A DNA stretch of 19,620 bases, taken from the NCBI GenBank assembly GCA_002480015.1, contig DLQD01000033.1, forward strand, positions 1 to 19,620, in the 5' to 3' direction. Below the pieces are notes generated by a model, which did no database searches, was not told the origin of the DNA, and worked only from the letters and a program-made list of their open reading frames with translations. Shown one piece after another: positions 15,423-19,620 of this stretch. Position 1 is the stretch's first letter, and each line of letters begins with the position of its first letter. Both the position numbers and the translations under genes were made by a program. The stretch comes from Opitutia bacterium UBA7441 (GTDB lineage Bacteria > Verrucomicrobiota > Verrucomicrobiia > Opitutales > Coraliomargaritaceae).

Positions 15423-17180
15423 ATGATTTCCGACAGCCAATCCGCTCCTCAACTTCACAAGAATGAAGGCATCAAAGTACGCAGTCATTACCTGCGCGGC
15501 ACAATCCTCGAAGGAATCGCTGACACGTCCACGGGAGCGATCGCTGCAGATGATCAGCAAGTGAGTAAGTTTCACGGCCTCTATCAGCAGGACGACCGCG
15601 ATGTGCGCGCCAATCGTCGCAAGCACAAGTTGGATAAAGCTTACTCATTCCTGGCTCGTATCTGCCTGCCCGGAGGCGTCTGCACGCCCGAGCAATGGAT
15701 GGTCATGGATGATTTGGCCAATTACTGCGCCTTTAATACTCTGAAATTAACGACGCGCCAGGCTTTTCAGTTGCACGGTATTTTAAAGGGGAACCTTAAA
15801 GAGGTCATCCAGTCCTGCAATGAGGTAGCGATGACCACACTGGCTGCCTGCGGCGATGTGAATCGCAACGTGATGTGTAATCCGAATCCGATCGCTTCTG
15901 AGGTGCATGCCGCCGTCCAGAAGGTGACCGAAGAAATCGATGCCCACCTCAAACCACAAACGCCGGTCTTTTCCGAAATGTGGCTCGACGGAAAGCCGAT
16001 TAAGCTGACTGTCCCGCAAGCTGCCGAGCGTTCTAAAGACTGCGGTGGCGACGAGGTCGAGCCACTCTACGGCCCCACCTATCTACCGCGGAAGTTTAAG
16101 ATCGCCGTAGCCATTCCGCCCTATAACGACGTCGACATTTTTGCCAACTGCCTAGGCTTTATCGCTCTTGTGGAAGCTGGTCAACTCGTCGGTTTCAACG
16201 TCACCGTCGGTGGGGGCATGGGCATGACGCATGGCAATGAAAAGACCTTTCCACGTCTCGCCGATGTGCTTGCATTCTGCACGCCTGATCAAGCAGTCGC
16301 GGTGGCCGAAAAGATCGTCACCATCCAGCGTGACCACGGCAATCGGGTCGAGCGCAGCAACGCCCGTTTCAAATACACGGTCGAGCGTCTCGGCAAGGAC
16401 TGGATCCGCCAGGAGCTCGAGAAGCGCCTGGGCTATCAGCTGGAAGATCCGCGGGACTATAAGTTCATCAGCAACGGCGACCGTTACGGGTGGAGCGAAG
16501 GCTTCGAGGGTAAATGGCATCTTGGGCTCTTCATCGAGGGCGGCCGAATCGCCGACCTTGAAGACAAGCCCCTCAAGACGGGCATGCTTGAAATCGCTAA
16601 GGTGCATACGGGCGACTTTCGCCTTACCGGGAACCAGAATTTAATTATCGCTAACGTCGCTGCGGAAGACAAGGCACGCATCGATGCGATGGTCGCGCAA
16701 TACAAGCTCGACGGCTACAAGACCGCTTCTGGCATGCGTCGTAGTCAGATTGCCTGTGTGGCGCTGCCGACCTGTGGCCTCGCCCTCGCCGAGTCCGAGC
16801 GCTACCTGCCCGGTCTGGTGTCGGATTTGGAAGTCATCCTCGAAGAGGCCGGCCTGCTGCACGACGAAATTATCATCCGCTCCACCGGTTGCCCCAATGG
16901 TTGCGGTCGACCCTATCTCGGCGAGATTGGCTTGGTCGGCAAAGTGCCTGGTAAGTATAATCTCTATTTGGGTGCCGGATTTGAGGGCGAGCGTCTCAAC
17001 AAGCTCTATCGCACTTCAATCACCCATGATCAGATCATAAACGAGCTCAAGCCCATCCTGCTCAGTTACGCCAAAGAGCGTGAAGAGGGCGAACGCTTCG
17101 GCGACTTCACCGTTCGTCAGGGCTACGTCCAAGCGACCACCGCAGGAAACAACTTTCACGCAAACGTTGTAGAGGCTTAA
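15423..17180 (+). CDS. cysI: Sulfite reductase hemoprotein beta subunit
   Basis: 585 residues against 570 in E. coli CysI, collinear throughout: SHYLRGTILEGI, FHGLYQQDDRD, LTTRQAFQLHGILKGN, NRNVMCNPNP, GPTYLPRKFK, NVTVGGGMGMTHGN, LKTGMLEIAKVHTGDFRLT and EREEGERFGDFTVR. The four ligands of the siroheme-[4Fe-4S] centre are present at C445, C451 (ACVALPTC), C490 and C494 (TGCPNGC), with the same spacing as in E. coli. The enzyme carries out the six-electron reduction of sulfite to sulfide for cysteine synthesis, with electrons from CysJ. The substitution of an Asn/Met-rich loop for the usual GLS in the VGGG region is minor. It is divergently transcribed from cysJ and probably coregulated through the shared region. 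No Shine-Dalgarno precedes the ATG. Confidence 0.97.
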   Translation: MISDSQSAPQLHKNEGIKVRSHYLRGTILEGIADTSTGAIAADDQQVSKFHGLYQQDDRDVRANRRKHKLDKAYSFLARICLPGGVCTPEQWMVMDDLANYCAFNTLKLTTRQAFQLHGILKGNLKEVIQSCNEVAMTTLAACGDVNRNVMCNPNPIASEVHAAVQKVTEEIDAHLKPQTPVFSEMWLDGKPIKLTVPQAAERSKDCGGDEVEPLYGPTYLPRKFKIAVAIPPYNDVDIFANCLGFIALVEAGQLVGFNVTVGGGMGMTHGNEKTFPRLADVLAFCTPDQAVAVAEKIVTIQRDHGNRVERSNARFKYTVERLGKDWIRQELEKRLGYQLEDPRDYKFISNGDRYGWSEGFEGKWHLGLFIEGGRIADLEDKPLKTGMLEIAKVHTGDFRLTGNQNLIIANVAAEDKARIDAMVAQYKLDGYKTASGMRRSQIACVALPTCGLALAESERYLPGLVSDLEVILEEAGLLHDEIIIRSTGCPNGCGRPYLGEIGLVGKVPGKYNLYLGAGFEGERLNKLYRTSITHDQIINELKPILLSYAKEREEGERFGDFTVRQGYVQATTAGNNFHANVVEA

Positions 17181-17239
17181 CTTGCTGTGAAAATCACTTT
17201 GCAACTAGGGGAGAGAGTCGTTGTCATGCCGATATCAAT

Positions 17240-19620
17240 ATGTGTTTTTATCGCTCGACTCCTTTCCGGCTTTTGGCTGCCTCTATCCTCGCGCTGCTTT
17301 GGGCAGGGGTTGTGCGGGCGCAGGCACCGCTGACGGCGGATCGAGTCGCGCAGGCGGATTTTTCGGAAGAAATCGGGCTGGAGTGGCGGATTGAGTGTGC
17401 CGAACGTGCGTTGGATTCCGGGCTGCCAGGGCTGGCGGAGACGATGTATCGCGCTCTGCTCGAACGCCAGGTGGGTGGATCGGAGGGGCGGCAATCCACA
17501 TTCAAGCTAGGCCTGGCCAAGGCTCTAATCGGGCAGGCTCGCTATGAAGCCGCCTGCGTTCAACTCGAGGCGGTGCCTGCCCACCTTCGGACGGCGCAGC
17601 ACATGCTCTACTACGCGCTGGCGATTTTTGGAAAGGGGGGCAGGGATATTGATGAGGCCGCCTTCCGCGCTGCCCTGGCAAAGGTTTCGAAATCGCAGTT
17701 GTCTTCTACAGATGTGCCTTGGCTGGCGCTGTTGGAGGGCTTGCGATTGGATATGGATGGCGATGCCGCCGGGGCGGCCGCCGCCTTTCGGCGTGCCGTT
17801 CAGAGTACGGATTTGCCGCTGCTGCGATCACATTTTGAAGGGATCATTTTGCGGCAAAAGATTTTATCCGCCCCGGCTGACGAGGCCGTGGCGGCAGAGC
17901 TCAGATCCAAGATCAGCAAGTTTGATGGCCAGGCGGGCGCATATCCCTATGTAAGAGAGTATGCCGTGGTGCTTTACAGTCTTGGGCGTATTGGTGAGGC
18001 GGTTGGCGCGATCGAGCGGGAATTGGAAAACATATCGGCCGGCTATGCTTCAGGTGAGCGGGAGCAGCTACGCTTACTCAAGGGTATCATTCTCGGTGCC
18101 GACTCGGAGAGTGGGCGCGCAGCGCTTAAGGAATTGATCCGCACGGGGCGCAACCGGGAGGCCATGGGGATCGCCCTGCAGCTACTGGCACGTGCCACAG
18201 GGCAGGATGCCGATTTGTTGCAATTTTTAAAGGTCATGATCTCGCAGACAGAGCCGCACCCTTTGCTCGGGCAGATGTATTACTTGCGCAGCCAACTGGC
18301 TCTCAAGGATTCCGAAATGCGCACGATCGCGGAGAGTGACGCCCGTATTCTTTTGGAGCAGTTCCCCGGGTTGAGCGAGATCACCAATGTCTATCGATTG
18401 CTAGCCTATGCGGCACTGGAAAAAAAGCCGCCCCAATACCGGGCGGCGGCGGATTTTCTGATCCAATTGCGCGACCAATCAGAGGACGCCGCCGAACTGC
18501 TCGATTTGAACCGTTTGATCGGGGACTGCTACTTTTTGAATCGTGACTACGCGAATGCGGTAGACTTTTACACAGCTGCGCGGAGCCGTGAAAGCGGCGC
18601 AGCGCGAAATGGAGATCTCTTCCTCCGGCTGATCTCGGCTATGGTGCGCTCCAGTTCGATCGATGCAGCTTTGCAATTAATGGACGAGGCCGATTTCAGC
18701 GGCAGCATTGGCATGGCTGAGCGTTGGCGGGCGGAGTGGAATGTCGCCCAATCACTCCAAGCCGCAGGGGAGCCCGAGCGTGCTTTGCAGCGTCTGCGTT
18801 TACGTTTACAAGATTGGTCACCCACTTCGGTGCCAACCGTGCTCGACATCCGCTTGCGCTGGCTGGAAGCTTATCTCTCGCTGGAGGCGGGGCAGGTCGA
18901 GGCCCTCGGTGAGCGCGTGGCCGGCTTGCTCGCTCGGCTCGACTCGATGCCTGTGCAGGCCGAAGGTGGAGTCGATGTGCTCAACGCTGAAGTGAAGCGC
19001 TTGCTGAAAACCGAGATACTCCTACTTCAAGGCAGCGTGCTCATGCGCGAGGGCGATGCCAACGCGGGCATGGTCGTGCTGACCCAGTTGCGGCAAGCGT
19101 TCGCGTCGACGGCTGCCGCGCAGCGCTCCTATTTGATCGAGGCTGCTTACCACGGCCTGGTTGGCGACTTTGTTTCTGCGCAGGCGACCCTCACCAGTCT
19201 CGCAGAAAATTACCCAGAGAGTCCGCTCGCGCCAGAGGCACTCTTCGAAGCTGCGCTCTACTGCGAGCGCCGTGGAGCCGAATTTTACCCGCAGGCTGTG
19301 GTCCTTCATAATGATCTAGCCGAACGCTATGCGTCGGATCCCTTATTCTACTTCGCGCGTTTGAAGCAGGGCAATATACTCCGCTCGATGAATCAATTTG
19401 CCGATGCGCAGATCGTCTATGAAAATTTGATCAACGGCTTTCCTGCGCACGAAATGCGCTACGTGGCCGAGCTCTCCCGTGCCGACTGTATGCTCGCGCT
19501 GACTGGTAACGAGTCCGGTGAAATGGGCGATGTGATCGTGGTGCTTGAGCGCCTGCTCGACCTGCCTAATCTGCCACTCGATTTTCAGTGCGAGGCTTCA
19601 TACAAGTGGGCTTTCGCCCT
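17240..19620 (+). CDS. Large exported TPR-repeat protein, 3' end beyond the window
   Basis: The frame is open from the ATG at 17240 to the right edge, 793 codons, with no stop. This is the first usable start in frame after cysI, which ends 59 bp earlier. Residues 1-27 are a signal peptide (LLAASILALLWAGVVRA). The rest is almost entirely helical and Ala/Leu-rich, with many degenerate TPR-like helix pairs: LAETMYRALLERQ, AVVLYSLGRIGEAVGAIERELE, IGDCYFLNRDYANAVDFYTAA, LFEAALYCERRGAE, and ILRSMNQFADAQIVYENLINGFP near the edge. It is probably a periplasmic scaffold, perhaps related to the TPR proteins found beside ExbB/ExbD or Tol-Pal genes, but no neighbour is visible to test that. No catalytic motif is seen. 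Confidence 0.85.
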   Translation, partial: MCFYRSTPFRLLAASILALLWAGVVRAQAPLTADRVAQADFSEEIGLEWRIECAERALDSGLPGLAETMYRALLERQVGGSEGRQSTFKLGLAKALIGQARYEAACVQLEAVPAHLRTAQHMLYYALAIFGKGGRDIDEAAFRAALAKVSKSQLSSTDVPWLALLEGLRLDMDGDAAGAAAAFRRAVQSTDLPLLRSHFEGIILRQKILSAPADEAVAAELRSKISKFDGQAGAYPYVREYAVVLYSLGRIGEAVGAIERELENISAGYASGEREQLRLLKGIILGADSESGRAALKELIRTGRNREAMGIALQLLARATGQDADLLQFLKVMISQTEPHPLLGQMYYLRSQLALKDSEMRTIAESDARILLEQFPGLSEITNVYRLLAYAALEKKPPQYRAAADFLIQLRDQSEDAAELLDLNRLIGDCYFLNRDYANAVDFYTAARSRESGAARNGDLFLRLISAMVRSSSIDAALQLMDEADFSGSIGMAERWRAEWNVAQSLQAAGEPERALQRLRLRLQDWSPTSVPTVLDIRLRWLEAYLSLEAGQVEALGERVAGLLARLDSMPVQAEGGVDVLNAEVKRLLKTEILLLQGSVLMREGDANAGMVVLTQLRQAFASTAAAQRSYLIEAAYHGLVGDFVSAQATLTSLAENYPESPLAPEALFEAALYCERRGAEFYPQAVVLHNDLAERYASDPLFYFARLKQGNILRSMNQFADAQIVYENLINGFPAHEMRYVAELSRADCMLALTGNESGEMGDVIVVLERLLDLPNLPLDFQCEASYKWAFA

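Noticed and set aside
17226..17333. ATG at 17226 preceded by AGGGGAG as the start of the gene after cysI
   Set aside because: Its frame ends after about 35 codons; the long frame starts at the ATG at 17240 and has a proper signal peptide.

Overview
The window looks like chromosomal DNA of a free-living, moderately GC-rich Gram-negative bacterium. Several genes encode exported or inner-membrane proteins. The mix of a MoxR/Bat operon with a BatB-BatC fusion, a carboxynorspermidine dehydrogenase, an assimilatory sulfite reductase and a large exported TPR protein made me think of Verrucomicrobiota (Opitutae/Puniceicoccales type). That placement comes from general familiarity, not a search. Nothing looks like a prophage, transposon or CRISPR array.

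Layout. (1) At the left edge, 3-80 (+) is the last 25 codons of a gene with a formylglycine-generating-enzyme-like C-terminus. It converges on the next operon across a short intergenic stretch that holds a 12-bp palindrome. (2) 163-8329 (-) is one compact operon read right to left: moxR, DUF58, a DUF4381-like membrane protein, batA, a batB-batC fusion, batD and batE. Three of its junctions are 4-nt stop/start overlaps. G-rich 7-bp tandem repeats occur directly before the DUF58 start codon and again, in frame, inside the DUF58 gene. (3) 8450-9817 (+), divergent from moxR, is an NtrC-type sigma-54-dependent response regulator without a visible kinase. It is followed by an exported PstS-like binding protein (9916-10779). 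(4) 10870-10945 (+) is tRNA-Gly(GCC) with a promoter-like box before it and a strong intrinsic terminator after it, then about 370 bp with no convincing gene. (5) Carboxynorspermidine dehydrogenase (11355-12554, -) is divergent from an exported MsrB (12692-13315, +). (6) cysJ (13409-15223, -) and cysI (15423-17180, +) are divergent and share a 199-bp control region with two interlocked inverted repeats. (7) A large exported TPR protein starts at 17240 and runs off the right edge.

How the genes work together. The MoxR ATPase, DUF58 protein, two membrane von Willebrand A proteins, TPR modules and BatD form the known MoxR/Bat envelope module, thought to act as a chaperone or stress-tolerance machine at the inner membrane and periplasm. 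CysJ and CysI together reduce sulfite to sulfide, and MsrB repairs oxidised methionine, so the right half has a sulfur/redox theme. The most interesting points are the relict signal peptide at the BatB-BatC junction, the heptamer arrays in the DUF58 gene and its leader, and the interlocked dyads between cysJ and cysI. No wholly new system is evident.
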